64,000 nt of DNA from JAMXLO01 sp963818775 (GCA_963818775.1 CAWFUF010000024.1:310001-374000); one strand, 5' to 3'; shown: positions 25,426 to 34,644, numbered from the stretch's first letter. The notes: generated by a model not told the origin, from the letters alone. Translations and numbers: made by a program.

Positions 25426-25908
25426 ATGCACCAGACCAAGAATGACCTGCCCTCCAACACGCGGAACGTCGCGATCGATCTGCTGAACGCGCAACTCGCG
25501 GACGCGATCGATCTTGCTCTGCTGACCAAGCAGGCACACTGGAACCTCAAAGGACCGCGGTTTATCGCGATACATGAGATGCTGGACGGCTTCCGCACCC
25601 AGATCGACGGCCACGTGGACACGATGGCGGAGCGCGCTGTGCAGCTCGGCGGCACCGCCCTTGGCACCACTCAGGCAGTGGCGAAAACCTCGAAGCTGGC
25701 GCCCTATCCTACCGACATCTACGCGATCAAGGATCACCTGCCGGCGCTGATCGATCGCTACGCCCAGGTCGCCAACGCCACACGCAAGGCAATCGATGAC
25801 GCTGACGAGGCGGGCGATGCGGACACGGCCGACATCTTCACCGCGGCGTCGCGCGACCTCGACAAGGCACTCTGGTTCCTCGAGGCGCATGTGCAGGAAT
25901 CGGACTGA
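25426..25908 (+). CDS. dps: Dps family DNA-protecting ferritin-like protein
   Basis: 160 residues. TKQAHWNLKGPRFIAIHEMLDGFRTQIDGHVDTMAERAVQLGG is the Dps signature: the His and Asp/Glu of the inter-subunit ferroxidase site are all present. AASRDLDKALWFLEAHVQ forms the last helix. Twelve such subunits would form a shell that oxidises ferrous iron with peroxide and shields DNA. GGAGAACGTCAC lies before the ATG. It is followed after six bases by a DUF72 gene, so the two are probably co-transcribed. Confidence 0.93.
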   Translation: MHQTKNDLPSNTRNVAIDLLNAQLADAIDLALLTKQAHWNLKGPRFIAIHEMLDGFRTQIDGHVDTMAERAVQLGGTALGTTQAVAKTSKLAPYPTDIYAIKDHLPALIDRYAQVANATRKAIDDADEAGDADTADIFTAASRDLDKALWFLEAHVQESD

Positions 25909-25914
25909 TCGTTC

Positions 25915-26713
25915 GTGGCTGCCATCCGGGTCGGCGTTGGCGGCTGGACGTTCGAACCTTGGCGCGGAACCTTCTATCCGCCCAAGTTGCCGCAGAAGCG
26001 GGAACTGGAACATGCGAGCCGGCAACTGACCTCGATCGAGGTCAATGGCACCTACTACGGCTCGCAGAAGCCGGCGAGCTTCATCAGGTGGCGCGACGAG
26101 ACGCCCGACGGTTTCGTCTTCTCGCTCAAAGGCCCGCGCTTCACCACCAACCGTCGCGTACTGGCTGAAGCCGGATCGTCCATCGAGCGATTTCTCTCCA
26201 GCGGCGTGTTGGAGTTGAAGGAGAAGCTCGGGCCCGATCAACTGGCAGATGCCGTCGACCAAGCAGTACGACCCTGACGACTTCGCGGCTTTCCTCAAGC
26301 TGCTGCCTCCGCAGATGGATGGTCAGCAGATTCGCCACGTCGTCGAGGTCCGCCACAGGAGCTTTGCCTGCCCTGACTTCATCGCGCTGCTGCGCAACTA
26401 CGCGGTGGCCGCGGTGATGGCGGACAGCGACACCCATCCGGGGCTGTACGACCCCACTGCATCGTTCGTCTACGCGCGGTTGCAAAATGCGTCGGAGCAG
26501 GAGGACGCGGGCTATGCGCCCGACGCGCTGGGCACATGGGCGAAGCGCGCGAGCATCTGGTCTGCCGGGAAGGTTCCGACGGACCTTCCCTTGCTCGCGC
26601 CGCCTGAACCAAAGCCACCGAAGTCGCGCGATGTCTTCATCTACATGATCAACGGCTTCAAACCGAAGGCACCCGCCGCTGCCATGGCGCTGATCGAGCG
26701 GTTGTCCGCATAA
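25915..26713 (+). pseudogene. DUF72 (YecE-like) protein, frameshifted
   Basis: The N-terminal half starts at a GTG at 25915 (VGVGGWTFEPWRGTFYPPKLPQKRELEHAS, typical DUF72) and runs to LKEKLGP. The second half continues in another frame as MPSTKQYDPDDFAAFLKLLP and ends with DVFIYMINGFKPKAPAAAMALIERL. Removing one C from the CCC at 26234-26236 joins them as LGPINWQMPSTKQYDP, the expected family sequence, giving about 265 residues. DUF72 is a TIM-barrel protein of unknown function. Sequence error or recent inactivation are both possible. Confidence 0.88.
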
Positions 26714-26755
26714 TCGGCCGAATATTCACGCCGACGCCATCGCACGGAGATCGCC

Positions 26756-28195
26756 ATGCCATCGACGACCTGCATCCGCAACGCCGCCTGCATCGTCGCC
26801 TGGGACGCGGCGAACCGGCGCCACGCCTATCTTATGGGCGGCGACGTCGCCTTCGCCGGCGACACGTTGACCTACGTCGGCAAGCGCTACGACGGAACGG
26901 CGGAAGAAACGATCGACGGCACCGACCTCATGGTGATGCCGGGCCTGATCGATCTGCACGCTCATCCCAGCACGGAGCCGTTCTTTCGTGGCGTGCGCGA
27001 GGAGCACGGCGTGCCCGCGATGTACATGAGCGGGCTCTACGAGCGCTCGGTCGCGTTGCAGCCGGATGCTGACGCGCGCAAGGCCGGCAAGCAGGTGGCG
27101 TTCTGCGAGATGCTGCTGTCCGGCATCACCAGCGTCGCCGACCTGTCCGGCATCGACGAGGGCTGGATCGATCTGGCGGCGCAGAGCGGCCTGCGCGTGT
27201 TCCTCGCACCCTCCTACGCCTCTGCGCGCTGGCATCTGGAGAACGGCTGGGCGCTGCAATACCGCTGGGACGAGACCGCCGGTCGTCGCGGACTCGACGC
27301 GGCCCTGGCATTGATCGAGCAGGCCGCCGCGCATCCGTCCGGTCGCCTGTCGGGCATCGTCTCGCCCGCGCAGATCGACACCTGCACGACCGATCTGCTG
27401 CGCGACAGCTTCGCCGCGGCAGAAGCGCGCGACGTGCCGCTGACCGTGCATTGCGCGCAGAGCGTCAACGAGTTCCTGGTCATGGTCGACCGCCACGGCA
27501 AGTCGCCAGTGCAGTTCGCGCGCGACCTCGGCATCCTGTCACCGCGTACCGTGCTGGGGCACGCGATGTTCATCGACGAGCATTCATGGGTGCGCTGGCA
27601 TACCCACAGCGATCTCGGAATTCTGGTCGATACCGGCACCAGCGTCGCGCATTGCCCGTCGCCGTTCGCCCGCTACGGCCACACGCTGGAGGATTTCGGC
27701 CGCTATCATCGCGCCGGCGTCAATCTCGGCATCGGCACCGACGTCGCCCCCCACAACGTCATCGAGGAGATGCGGCTGGGCGCGATCCTGGCGCGTGTGG
27801 CGGCGCGCGACATCACCACGACCAGCGTGGCCGCGCTGTTCCATGCCGCGACGGTGGGCGGCGCTGCCGCGCTGAAACGACCCGATCTCGGCCGCCTGAC
27901 CGCCGGCGCGAAGGCCGACCTGGTGCTGGTCGATCTGGCCAATCCATGGATGCGGCCGGCGCGCGATCCGCTGCGCTCGCTGGTGTTCACCGCCGCGGAC
28001 CGCGCGGTGCGCACGGTGTTCGTGCACGGCGCCAAGGTGATGGATGCTGGTCACGTGCTGACCATGGACCACGAAGCCGCTCTGGCCGCGGTCGCCGAAG
28101 GTCAGCAGCGCATGCTGCGCGACGCGCCATCGCGGGACTGGGCGCATCGGACGGCAGAACAGATCTCCCCGCTAAGCCTGCCGATGTTGACCTAA
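26756..28195 (+). CDS. Amidohydrolase (TrzA/AtzA/cytosine-deaminase-like)
   Basis: 479 residues. Metal ligands of the family: HAH in PGLIDLHAHPSTEPFFRG near residue 65, His in PLTVHCAQSVNEF, His in SVAHCPSPFARYG, and Asp in LGIGTDVAPHNVIEEMRLG. AGAKADLVLVDL is the C-terminal beta-sandwich closure. The group deaminates or dechlorinates purines, pyrimidines and s-triazines using Zn or Fe. The exact substrate is not predictable. A short purine-rich GGAGATCGCC lies before the ATG. The gene stands alone and is followed by a family B palindrome. Confidence 0.88.
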   Translation: MPSTTCIRNAACIVAWDAANRRHAYLMGGDVAFAGDTLTYVGKRYDGTAEETIDGTDLMVMPGLIDLHAHPSTEPFFRGVREEHGVPAMYMSGLYERSVALQPDADARKAGKQVAFCEMLLSGITSVADLSGIDEGWIDLAAQSGLRVFLAPSYASARWHLENGWALQYRWDETAGRRGLDAALALIEQAAAHPSGRLSGIVSPAQIDTCTTDLLRDSFAAAEARDVPLTVHCAQSVNEFLVMVDRHGKSPVQFARDLGILSPRTVLGHAMFIDEHSWVRWHTHSDLGILVDTGTSVAHCPSPFARYGHTLEDFGRYHRAGVNLGIGTDVAPHNVIEEMRLGAILARVAARDITTTSVAALFHAATVGGAAALKRPDLGRLTAGAKADLVLVDLANPWMRPARDPLRSLVFTAADRAVRTVFVHGAKVMDAGHVLTMDHEAALAAVAEGQQRMLRDAPSRDWAHRTAEQISPLSLPMLT

Positions 28196-28201
28196 CTCAA
28201 C

Positions 28202-28242
28202 TTCCCCATCCCTCGCGGGAGGGGGTCAGGGGGAGGGGGAAG
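28202..28242. repeat. GC-rich dispersed palindrome (family B), copy 2
   Basis: TTCCCCATCCCTCGCGGGAG followed by GGGGTCAGGGGGAGGGGGAA. Same design as 2516-2556. It lies just after the amidohydrolase stop and may act as its terminator. The remaining 200 bases up to the next gene hold only short open frames without recognisable content. Confidence 0.75.
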
Positions 28243-28440
28243 CCCGTACCACAAATCCTCCTCGGCTGGGCACTGATGAAAAGGCAGTGTGCCGCCTGCG
28301 TGATCCATTGCATGGCAGCAGGATCAAGATGATCGAAGCCGCGTTGCGGGCTTTGGGCAAGCGACTGAAGGTCTCCGCGCGCGGTGGCGTAGCAGGATAC
28401 CTTCGCTTGATTTCAGTTTAGAGCCATAGTCGCCACCCAC

Positions 28441-29019
28441 TTACGGGGAACGCGCCTGCGGCAGCAGGCCCACGACATCAAGCAACGACACGGCAAAATC
28501 GGCGCCGGCGAGGATCCGAGCGTCGGTTACCGAAATGAGCTTAAGGCTGACATAGACTTTGCCGAAACCTACCGCATATGTGCCCGTTACGATTGCGGCG
28601 GCATTGGGCGGCGGCATGAGTGCAAGCCGGTTTCGTGCAAGCATGAACTCGCCTTGTTTTTTGATGAAGCTGACGGCACTGCGAAGTCGCATCTCGGATG
28701 CACTATGCCCGTCCTGCACAAGGCGCGTGCGGATCATATCCGCCACGATATTGCCCAACGCGGAGCTGGTCTCGATGTCCTGAACGTCTGAAATGGTTGC
28801 GACAACCAGCGGCGTACTCGCACCCACATCGGGAGCGCCCGCGAGAAGGATGTCAACCGCACGATATGTGAGCGTGCCAAGGTCGCCTCGATTGGCGGGC
28901 GAAGCACCCGACGTCACTGAACTGTCTGCTGGCGCCTGCGTATCGCCACACCCAGCCACCGCAAGAGCCAGCGATACCGCAATGCAACGAAGCAGCACTG
29001 TTCCACGCCGCGCCATCAT
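28441..29019 (-). CDS. FlgO-domain outer-membrane lipoprotein
   Basis: 192 residues. Lipobox AVAGC puts the lipidated cysteine at residue 24. The body matches the FlgO-like domain: TPLVVATISDVQDIETSSALGNIVADMIRTRLVQDGHSASEMRLRSAV, then FMLARN and VTGTYAVGFGKVYVSLKLISVTDARILAGADF. In vibrios FlgO supports the sheathed flagellum, but single FlgO-domain proteins occur without flagella. No flagellar gene is nearby. Coupled by a four-base overlap to another lipoprotein gene upstream. Confidence 0.75.
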   Translation of the reverse strand: MMARRGTVLLRCIAVSLALAVAGCGDTQAPADSSVTSGASPANRGDLGTLTYRAVDILLAGAPDVGASTPLVVATISDVQDIETSSALGNIVADMIRTRLVQDGHSASEMRLRSAVSFIKKQGEFMLARNRLALMPPPNAAAIVTGTYAVGFGKVYVSLKLISVTDARILAGADFAVSLLDVVGLLPQARSP

Positions 29020-29753
29020 GGGTCGTAGCGGATTGCACGGCTTCTCAGCGGCAGTCCATCAGTCCATGACGAAAGAGGACTCAAGTTCGTGCTCTTGGCG
29101 TAGAGCGGGATGTCAGGCGTCCGAATATAGACTGGATCCTGAAGCCTCATGATCACCCGATCATTGGTGACGATCGTTGCTTCCCATACGGCTTCAGCGT
29201 TCATCGTCGGCGTGAGAGCGATAGCCGCATCGTAAAGGACGCCAAGGCCGGCTGCCGTGAAGGCAGCAGCGTTCGCTGCAGTCCACGTCGACATCGGCAT
29301 CGATGCGCCAATGACGATCCCTGGAACCGCGGTCACTGCAGCCAGAGTTCCGCCAAGACCGGGCGGCTTGTCACGCGGGCCCCAGCGAATGAAGTTGACG
29401 TCCAGGTTCACAACAGTCGCCCCAGTCGGGCTCCGAGCGACCTCCGCTCCAGCCTGAAGAGCCTCACGCTCCAATTCTGCTGCCACCGCGCTGATGAAAG
29501 CTGAGTCCGGCGCCTGGACTCGAATGAACACCGGCTTTGTTGGTGCAGCGGCCGTTGGTACAGGCTGCATGGTGCCTGGCAGAAGACCGAGCGACGTCAT
29601 GCCCGAGGCAATTTGCTTCGCAACGTCATTCCAGTCCCGAATGGTGTTTTCACTGCTCTGAAATGCCGGGGCTTTCAGAGTGACCGCCGGCTGGTTGCAG
29701 CCCGCCAGAAGACCGGCAACAGCGATCAGGCAAAGCGTGACATGGCTTCGCAT
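29016..29753 (-). CDS. Hypothetical lipoprotein paired with the FlgO-domain protein
   Basis: 245 residues from the ATG at 29753; the open frame begins 14 codons earlier. Signal peptide with lipobox LLAGC, Cys19. The mature part has no family I can name. A Gly/Ala-rich stretch at about residues 130-190 (LGGTLAAVTAVPGIVIGASMPM...) could contact a membrane. Stop overlaps the FlgO-domain gene start (ATGA), so the two are made together and probably act together at the cell envelope. Base composition is less GC-rich than that of neighbouring metabolic genes. Confidence 0.7.
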   Translation of the reverse strand: MRSHVTLCLIAVAGLLAGCNQPAVTLKAPAFQSSENTIRDWNDVAKQIASGMTSLGLLPGTMQPVPTAAAPTKPVFIRVQAPDSAFISAVAAELEREALQAGAEVARSPTGATVVNLDVNFIRWGPRDKPPGLGGTLAAVTAVPGIVIGASMPMSTWTAANAAAFTAAGLGVLYDAAIALTPTMNAEAVWEATIVTNDRVIMRLQDPVYIRTPDIPLYAKSTNLSPLSSWTDGLPLRSRAIRYDP

Positions 29754-30101
29754 TTCGGGCCTCAGCCCCCCGCCAAACTCGGTGAATCCGACCATAGTGA
29801 ATGTCGCGCCTGTCAGTTTTGCCGCCGCAGCCCCGGACCGTGTCGACGTCTCCGGGGTCAGCCAGAGGCGCGGGCGCAGTCTCGCTGGCGGAGATGATGG
29901 CGGACAATGATTAACGATCTCTATCGTTGAGCGAATTTCTCAATCGTTCGCTTTTGCGCTGTCACGGTAGGGCACGGTGTGCCTTTGCGCTCGCTCGTTA
30001 ACAAATCGCGAGCTTCTCTCTGCGACATTTGATTGGTCGATGAGGTCGCGCTGTTGCGTCCAAGTCAACAGAAGCTTTGACCCCGGCTACGGGATTATGA
30101 A
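29754..30101. other. 348-base divergent intergenic region with candidate operator
   Basis: AT-richer region between the lipoprotein pair (minus) and a small lipoprotein (plus). A short palindrome TTAACGATCTCTATCGTTGA lies at 29911-29930, with a third half-site AATCGTT at 29942-29948, so a repressor or activator site is possible. I see no gene. Confidence 0.4.
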
Positions 30102-30389
30102 ATGGAGCTCACAAGGCTGTTCATCGCCGCGGTGCTGCTCCTGGCCATCTCGGCTTGTGATGGCGGCCAGAGCGAACACTCAAGTCGGATTGCACTGGAC
30201 TGCATCCATGATGATCAGGCGATTTGCGCAGTGGTCATCGCTGTCAAGAACAGGCTGCCAGACCTGCCAAGGCATGAGTTGCCACCCCAATCCGAACAGG
30301 TCGTGCTGGACGTGGCAGCGATCCTAAGCGGCATGCAGAGACCAGGTGTGCCCGTACGCAGCGCGGCCCTTCAGCGCATGATACCATAG
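30102..30389 (+). CDS. Small hypothetical lipoprotein
   Basis: 95 residues. Signal peptide MELTRLFIAAVLLLAISAC with lipobox ISAC, Cys19 lipidated. The mature part has two further cysteines close together (LDCIHDDQAICAVVIAV), which could form a disulfide in the periplasm. No family recognised. No strong ribosome-binding site is visible. It faces tyrA and ends 32 bases before that gene's stop. Confidence 0.55.
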   Translation: MELTRLFIAAVLLLAISACDGGQSEHSSRIALDCIHDDQAICAVVIAVKNRLPDLPRHELPPQSEQVVLDVAAILSGMQRPGVPVRSAALQRMIP

Positions 30390-30420
30390 CGCAGGTGAAC
30401 GGAACGGAGGCGAGTGCCGG

Positions 30421-31308
30421 TCACGCTTGGTTCAGCTCGATCAAACTCCGCCGGATCTTCCGCCCCCGCTCCACCTTGTCCTCAATGTACTCCGCATCCC
30501 CCCAGCGCACCGCGCGCGACATCGCCTGCGCGTCCTCGACGAACCGCGCCAGCATCTCCAGCAGCGCCTCGCGATTGTTGAGAAAGATGTCCCGCCACAT
30601 CACCGGATCGCTCGCGGCGATCCGGGTAAAGTCGCGGAACCCCGACGCGGCGAACTGCAGCACCGCCTGCCGGCTCTCATCGGCCAGATCGTCGGCGGTG
30701 CCGCAAATGGTGAACGCGATCAGGTGCGGCAGATGCGAAACGATCGCCAGCACCCGGTCGTGATGTCCTGGCTCCATCCGCTGCACCATCGACCCGCAGC
30801 GCCGCCAGAATTCCTCCACCCGAGCCACCGCCGCCTCATCCGTGCCGGGGGGCGGTGTCAGCAGTGTCCAGCGGCCCTCGAACAACGTCGTGAACCCGGA
30901 ATCCGGCCCCGAGTACTCAGTCCCGGCCACCGGATGTGCCGGCACGAAGTGCACCCCTGCCGGCACCAGCGGCCCTACGTCGCGGATCACCGACTGCTTG
31001 GTCGAGCCCACATCGGTCAGCACCGCGCCCGCATCAAGCCGCGGCGCGATCGCGGCGGCGATGTCTGCGAACGCCCCGACCGGCGCGCACAGCATCACGC
31101 AGTCGGCGCCGGCTACCGCGCACGCGGGATCCGCCTCGATCCGGTCGGCAAAGCCCAGCTCCCGCACCCGCTCCAGCGTCTTCGCAGTCCGCGCGGTCAC
31201 CACCACCTCGGCCGCAAGGTCACCACGCTCGCGGGCAATGCGAGCCACGGAACTGCCGATCAGGCCAATGCCGATCAGCGCCAGGCGCCGGAACAGCGGC
31301 TCAGACAT
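30421..31308 (-). CDS. tyrA: Prephenate/arogenate dehydrogenase
   Basis: 295 residues. N-terminal Rossmann motif ALIGIGLIGSSVARIARERG, then LTDVGSTKQSVI and VPAHPVAGTEYSGPDSGF, the substrate-binding signature of the family; HLPHLIAFTI is also conserved. It makes 4-hydroxyphenylpyruvate or tyrosine from prephenate or arogenate with NAD(P)+. It is last in a minus-strand operon: PheA-like protein, HisC, TyrA. No C-terminal ACT domain is seen, as is common in alphaproteobacteria. Confidence 0.94.
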   Translation of the reverse strand: MSEPLFRRLALIGIGLIGSSVARIARERGDLAAEVVVTARTAKTLERVRELGFADRIEADPACAVAGADCVMLCAPVGAFADIAAAIAPRLDAGAVLTDVGSTKQSVIRDVGPLVPAGVHFVPAHPVAGTEYSGPDSGFTTLFEGRWTLLTPPPGTDEAAVARVEEFWRRCGSMVQRMEPGHHDRVLAIVSHLPHLIAFTICGTADDLADESRQAVLQFAASGFRDFTRIAASDPVMWRDIFLNNREALLEMLARFVEDAQAMSRAVRWGDAEYIEDKVERGRKIRRSLIELNQA

Positions 31309-31315
31309 GCGACAC

Positions 31316-32416
31316 CTATCCCCGGGCCTGACCCGGGGACATGAACTCCGTCACGGTGGCGATGACGATGTCCACCTCTTCCGCGGTGCCGACCGTGATG
31401 CGCAGGCAATGCGGCAGGCCATAGCCGCCGACCGGTCGCGCAATCACACCGCGCGAGCGCATGAACCCATCCGCCGCCTTGGCGCGCTCCGGTGTGCCAA
31501 AGTCGGCGAGCACGAAATTGCCCTCCGATGGCCAGACCTTGACTCCAGCCGCCGTCAGGCCCGCTGCCAGCTTTGGCCGGTATTCGGCGTTGTGCGCACG
31601 GCCCTTCTCCACCCACCCAGGCTCCGCCAGTGCCGCAATCGCCGCCGCCTGCGAGGCGAGCGTGACATTGAACGGCTCGCGGACCCGGTTGAACACATCG
31701 ATCACCGCGGGCGGCCCGTATGCCCAGCCGACCCGCATGCCGCCCAGGCCAAAGATCTTGGAGAACGTGCGCAGCATCACGGTGTTGTCGCCGGCATCGA
31801 CCAGCCGGACGCCAGGATCGTAGTCCGGCCGCTCGATGTACTCGGCATACGCAGCGTCGAGCACCAGCAGCACTTCGGGAGGCAGGCCGGCACGCAGCCG
31901 AGCCACCTCCGCATACGGCAGCATGCTGCCGGTCGGGTTGTTCGGGTTGGCAAGGAACACCAGCCGCGTCGTCGGCGACACCACCGCCAGCATTGCATCG
32001 ACGTCCGCGGTCAGGTCGCGCTCGGGCGTCTTGATCACCCGGCTGCCCGCATAGGTTCCGGCGATGAAGTAGATGGCGAAGCCATGCGCGCTCATGACGA
32101 TGTCGCGCCCGTGTCCGCCATAGGCGAGGCAGAGCTGGTAGATCAGATCATCCGACCCCGCGCCGCAGACGATCCGCGCCGGGTCCAGCTTGAACCGCGC
32201 GCCGATCGCTCGACGCAGCTCGGTGGCGTCGCCATCCGGATAGCGATGCAGTTCTTCCGCCGCACGCTTGTACGCCTCCTGCGCGCCCGGCGGCACGCCG
32301 AACGCTCCCTCGTTGGACGACAGCTTCAGCACCCGGTTGATCCCGGGCACGCTGGACTCCCCGCCGACATACGGAGAGATGTCGAGGACTTCGGGACGCG
32401 GACGAGGGGCGGTCAT
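31316..32416 (-). CDS. hisC: Histidinol-phosphate aminotransferase family (PLP)
   Basis: 366 residues from the ATG at 32416; the frame stays open for over a kilobase upstream but only this start places the N-terminus correctly (ISPYVGG, LSSNEGAFGVPP). Fold-type I features: FLANPNNPTGS, VLDAAYAEYI, and the PLP lysine in RTFSKIFGLGGMRVGWAYG. The start overlaps the PheA-like gene's stop by four bases. Besides histidine synthesis, enzymes in this context also transaminate aromatic keto acids, which fits the tyrA neighbour. Confidence 0.93.
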   Translation of the reverse strand: MTAPRPRPEVLDISPYVGGESSVPGINRVLKLSSNEGAFGVPPGAQEAYKRAAEELHRYPDGDATELRRAIGARFKLDPARIVCGAGSDDLIYQLCLAYGGHGRDIVMSAHGFAIYFIAGTYAGSRVIKTPERDLTADVDAMLAVVSPTTRLVFLANPNNPTGSMLPYAEVARLRAGLPPEVLLVLDAAYAEYIERPDYDPGVRLVDAGDNTVMLRTFSKIFGLGGMRVGWAYGPPAVIDVFNRVREPFNVTLASQAAAIAALAEPGWVEKGRAHNAEYRPKLAAGLTAAGVKVWPSEGNFVLADFGTPERAKAADGFMRSRGVIARPVGGYGLPHCLRITVGTAEEVDIVIATVTEFMSPGQARG

Positions 32417-33324
32417 GCGGCTGCTCCGGTTTCCGGGATGGCGTAGGCACCGACCACCACCGGCCGGCACAGCACATCCAGCGTGTCGAGCCGAGGGTCG
32501 TCGTCGGCCAGGAAGCCATCGACATCCGCCAGGGCATAAGCGACCGGCGCACCCGGCTCGCGGTGCAGAATAACCTCGCCGGGCGCGAGGCCAGCCGAGG
32601 TGAGTGCTGCGGTCAGCCGAGCGCGGCTCACGTCCTGACCCAGCTCCAGACCCAGCAAAGAGCGGTCGCGTCCGCTGGTGTCCGGTTCCGCCGCGGCGAC
32701 TACAAGCGCCTGCACAGTAGGCGCCCCTTCGGGACGAGGCGCCCAGAACGGCAGCCGCGCCACTACATGAATTCGCCCCGTGTCCTCCCGCAGCAGCGCA
32801 GTCCACCACGCGCCGCCCGTCGCATCGCTCTCCGACGGCATCGGCAGCACCGCCACCGCGGCGGTCCCGTTGCTCACATCGGCCAAAGCCTGGGTCGGCC
32901 TGCCATAGGCGTGCAGCGGCGTCAGCGCGCCGAAATGCTCGCGTGCGGCCTGGGTAAATCCGGCCCCGGCCCCCGGCTCGCATACAGCCATCGTGAAGGG
33001 TCCCTGCATCGCCGTGGTCCCTGCCAGCAGCTCGCGCCAGATGCGCACGATTGCCTGCGCGGGCAATGTTCCGCTGTGCTGTCGCAGCAGGCGGCGGAGC
33101 ATCGAGGCCTCCCGGCCGGGACGATAGGCGCCACGCTTGCCGGAGCGCGCCACCCGCTCCACCACACCCGCGCGCTGCCTCAGCAACGCATGCAGCGTAT
33201 CGTCGATCCCATCCAGTTCGGCGCGCAGCGCGGCGAGGCCGCCAGGCCAGCCATCCTGCAGTGGTGGTTCCTCCGCCGTGGTGGCGGGAGCGGACGGCGC
33301 GTCGAGATGAGCGGAACTGGGCAT
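32413..33324 (-). CDS. Chorismate mutase with degenerate prephenate-dehydratase-like domain
   Basis: 303 residues from the ATG at 33324. Residues 25-100 form an AroQ-type chorismate mutase helix bundle (LAALRAELDGIDDTLHALLRQRAGVVERVARSGKRGAYRPGREASMLRRLL). The rest resembles a prephenate dehydratase (CEPGAGAGFTQAAREHFGA, ALADVSNGTAAVAVLPMPSE) followed by an ACT-like tail. The catalytic Thr-Arg-Phe motif of PheA is not seen; the equivalent stretch reads APTVQALVVAAAEP. So mutase activity is likely and dehydratase activity doubtful. First gene of the operon with hisC and tyrA. Confidence 0.8.
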   Translation of the reverse strand: MPSSAHLDAPSAPATTAEEPPLQDGWPGGLAALRAELDGIDDTLHALLRQRAGVVERVARSGKRGAYRPGREASMLRRLLRQHSGTLPAQAIVRIWRELLAGTTAMQGPFTMAVCEPGAGAGFTQAAREHFGALTPLHAYGRPTQALADVSNGTAAVAVLPMPSESDATGGAWWTALLREDTGRIHVVARLPFWAPRPEGAPTVQALVVAAAEPDTSGRDRSLLGLELGQDVSRARLTAALTSAGLAPGEVILHREPGAPVAYALADVDGFLADDDPRLDTLDVLCRPVVVGAYAIPETGAAA

Positions 33325-33434
33325 GATCCTGGGCCGGTCGAGGGGCGGAACAGATAGCCGAAGCAGGCTGGTGTGCAAACAGGAGCCGCCCCGCCAGTTG
33401 CGACCGACCGGGACCCGTCCTATGCAAATGCGGG

Positions 33435-34595
33435 ATGGATACGTCGATCGCACTCGCCGCCACCGAACACAGCCCCAGCTTCACTTTCCCCGAGGGGATG
33501 ACGCTGGACTGCGGCGCGCGGCTGTCGCGCATGACCGTGGCGTATCGCACCTATGGCACGCTGAATGCGGCACGCTCAAATGCCGTGCTGGTCTGTCATG
33601 CGCTGACCGGCGATCAGTATGTCGCCGAGACGCATCCCGTCACCGGCAAAGAGGGCTGGTGGGACATCGTCGTTGGGGCCGGCCGGCCGATCGACACCGA
33701 CCGCTACTTCGTCATCTGCTCCAACGTGCTCGGCGGCTGCATGGGCTCGACCGGCCCGCGCAGCCTGCGCGACGGCCAGGTCGGTCCGTGGGGCACCGAC
33801 TTCCCACCGGTCACCATCCAGGACATGGTCCGCGCGCAGAAGATGCTGATCGATCACCTCGGCATCACACGGCTGTTCGCGGTGATGGGCGGCTCGATGG
33901 GCGCAATGCAGGCCCTGCAATGGGCGGCGAGCTACCCCGACGCCGTGTTCGCCGCCCTGCCGATCGCCGGTGCGGCCTATCACTCGGCGCAGAACATTGC
34001 ATTCCACGAGGTGGGTCGGCAGGCGATCTTCGCCGATCCGGACTGGCAGGGCGGCCGCTACTGGGCGAGCGGGCGAATCCCGGCGCGCGGCCTGGCGGTG
34101 GCGCGGATGTGCGCGCACATCACCTACCTGTCGGAGGAGGCGCTGACGCGGAAATTCGGCCGCCGCCTGCAGAACGCACCGAAGGACCCGAGCGAGGCGA
34201 TCGGGCTGTTCGGCGAGATGTTCGAAGTGGAGAGCTACCTGCGCCACCAGGGCTCCACGTTCGTCCAGCGGTTCGACGCGAATTCGTACCTGACGATCAC
34301 CCGGGCGATGGACTACTTCGACCTGGCGGCGGACTACCAAGGCGATGTGGCGAATGCGTTCCGCGGGACGAAGACGCGGTTCCTGCTCGTGTCGTTCACC
34401 TCGGACTGGCTGTTTCCGACAGCCGAGAGCCGTACGATCGCGCGTGCGCTGAACCGCGCGGGGGCGAATGTGTCGTTCGTGGAAATCCCCACCGACAAAG
34501 GGCACGACGCCTTCTTGCTGGACGAGCCGGATTTCCACCGCACATTGGCGGGCTTCCTTGCGGGTTGTGCCGTCCATGCAGGGCTCGAGGGGTAG
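33435..34595 (+). CDS. metX: Homoserine O-acetyltransferase (MetX)
   Basis: 386 residues of the alpha/beta-hydrolase-type acyltransferases. HALTGDQYVAE, GWWDIVVGAGRPIDTDRYFVICSNVLGGCMGSTGP and the nucleophile elbow GGSMGAMQ with Ser154 are the MetX signature. The Asp of SDWLFP and the His of DKGHDAFLLD complete the triad. It acetylates (or succinylates) homoserine for methionine synthesis. It is divergent from the pheA-like/hisC/tyrA operon, with 110 bases between. metW, often next to metX in alphaproteobacteria, is absent here. I see no SAM-II riboswitch in the short leader. Confidence 0.95.
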   Translation: MDTSIALAATEHSPSFTFPEGMTLDCGARLSRMTVAYRTYGTLNAARSNAVLVCHALTGDQYVAETHPVTGKEGWWDIVVGAGRPIDTDRYFVICSNVLGGCMGSTGPRSLRDGQVGPWGTDFPPVTIQDMVRAQKMLIDHLGITRLFAVMGGSMGAMQALQWAASYPDAVFAALPIAGAAYHSAQNIAFHEVGRQAIFADPDWQGGRYWASGRIPARGLAVARMCAHITYLSEEALTRKFGRRLQNAPKDPSEAIGLFGEMFEVESYLRHQGSTFVQRFDANSYLTITRAMDYFDLAADYQGDVANAFRGTKTRFLLVSFTSDWLFPTAESRTIARALNRAGANVSFVEIPTDKGHDAFLLDEPDFHRTLAGFLAGCAVHAGLEG

Positions 34596-34644
34596 GAGTT
34601 CCAAACCCGCCTGGCGGCGGACCCGCGACGGACGAAACGGTACT

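Noticed and set aside
33325..33434. SAM-II-type riboswitch ahead of metX
   Set aside because: The 110-base leader shows no SAM-II consensus or matching pseudoknot by eye.
31316..33550. A 744-codon open frame on the minus strand
   Set aside because: Only the last 366 codons (from 32416) are HisC. The upstream part overlaps the PheA-like gene in another frame and is low-complexity Arg/Ala/Gly text.
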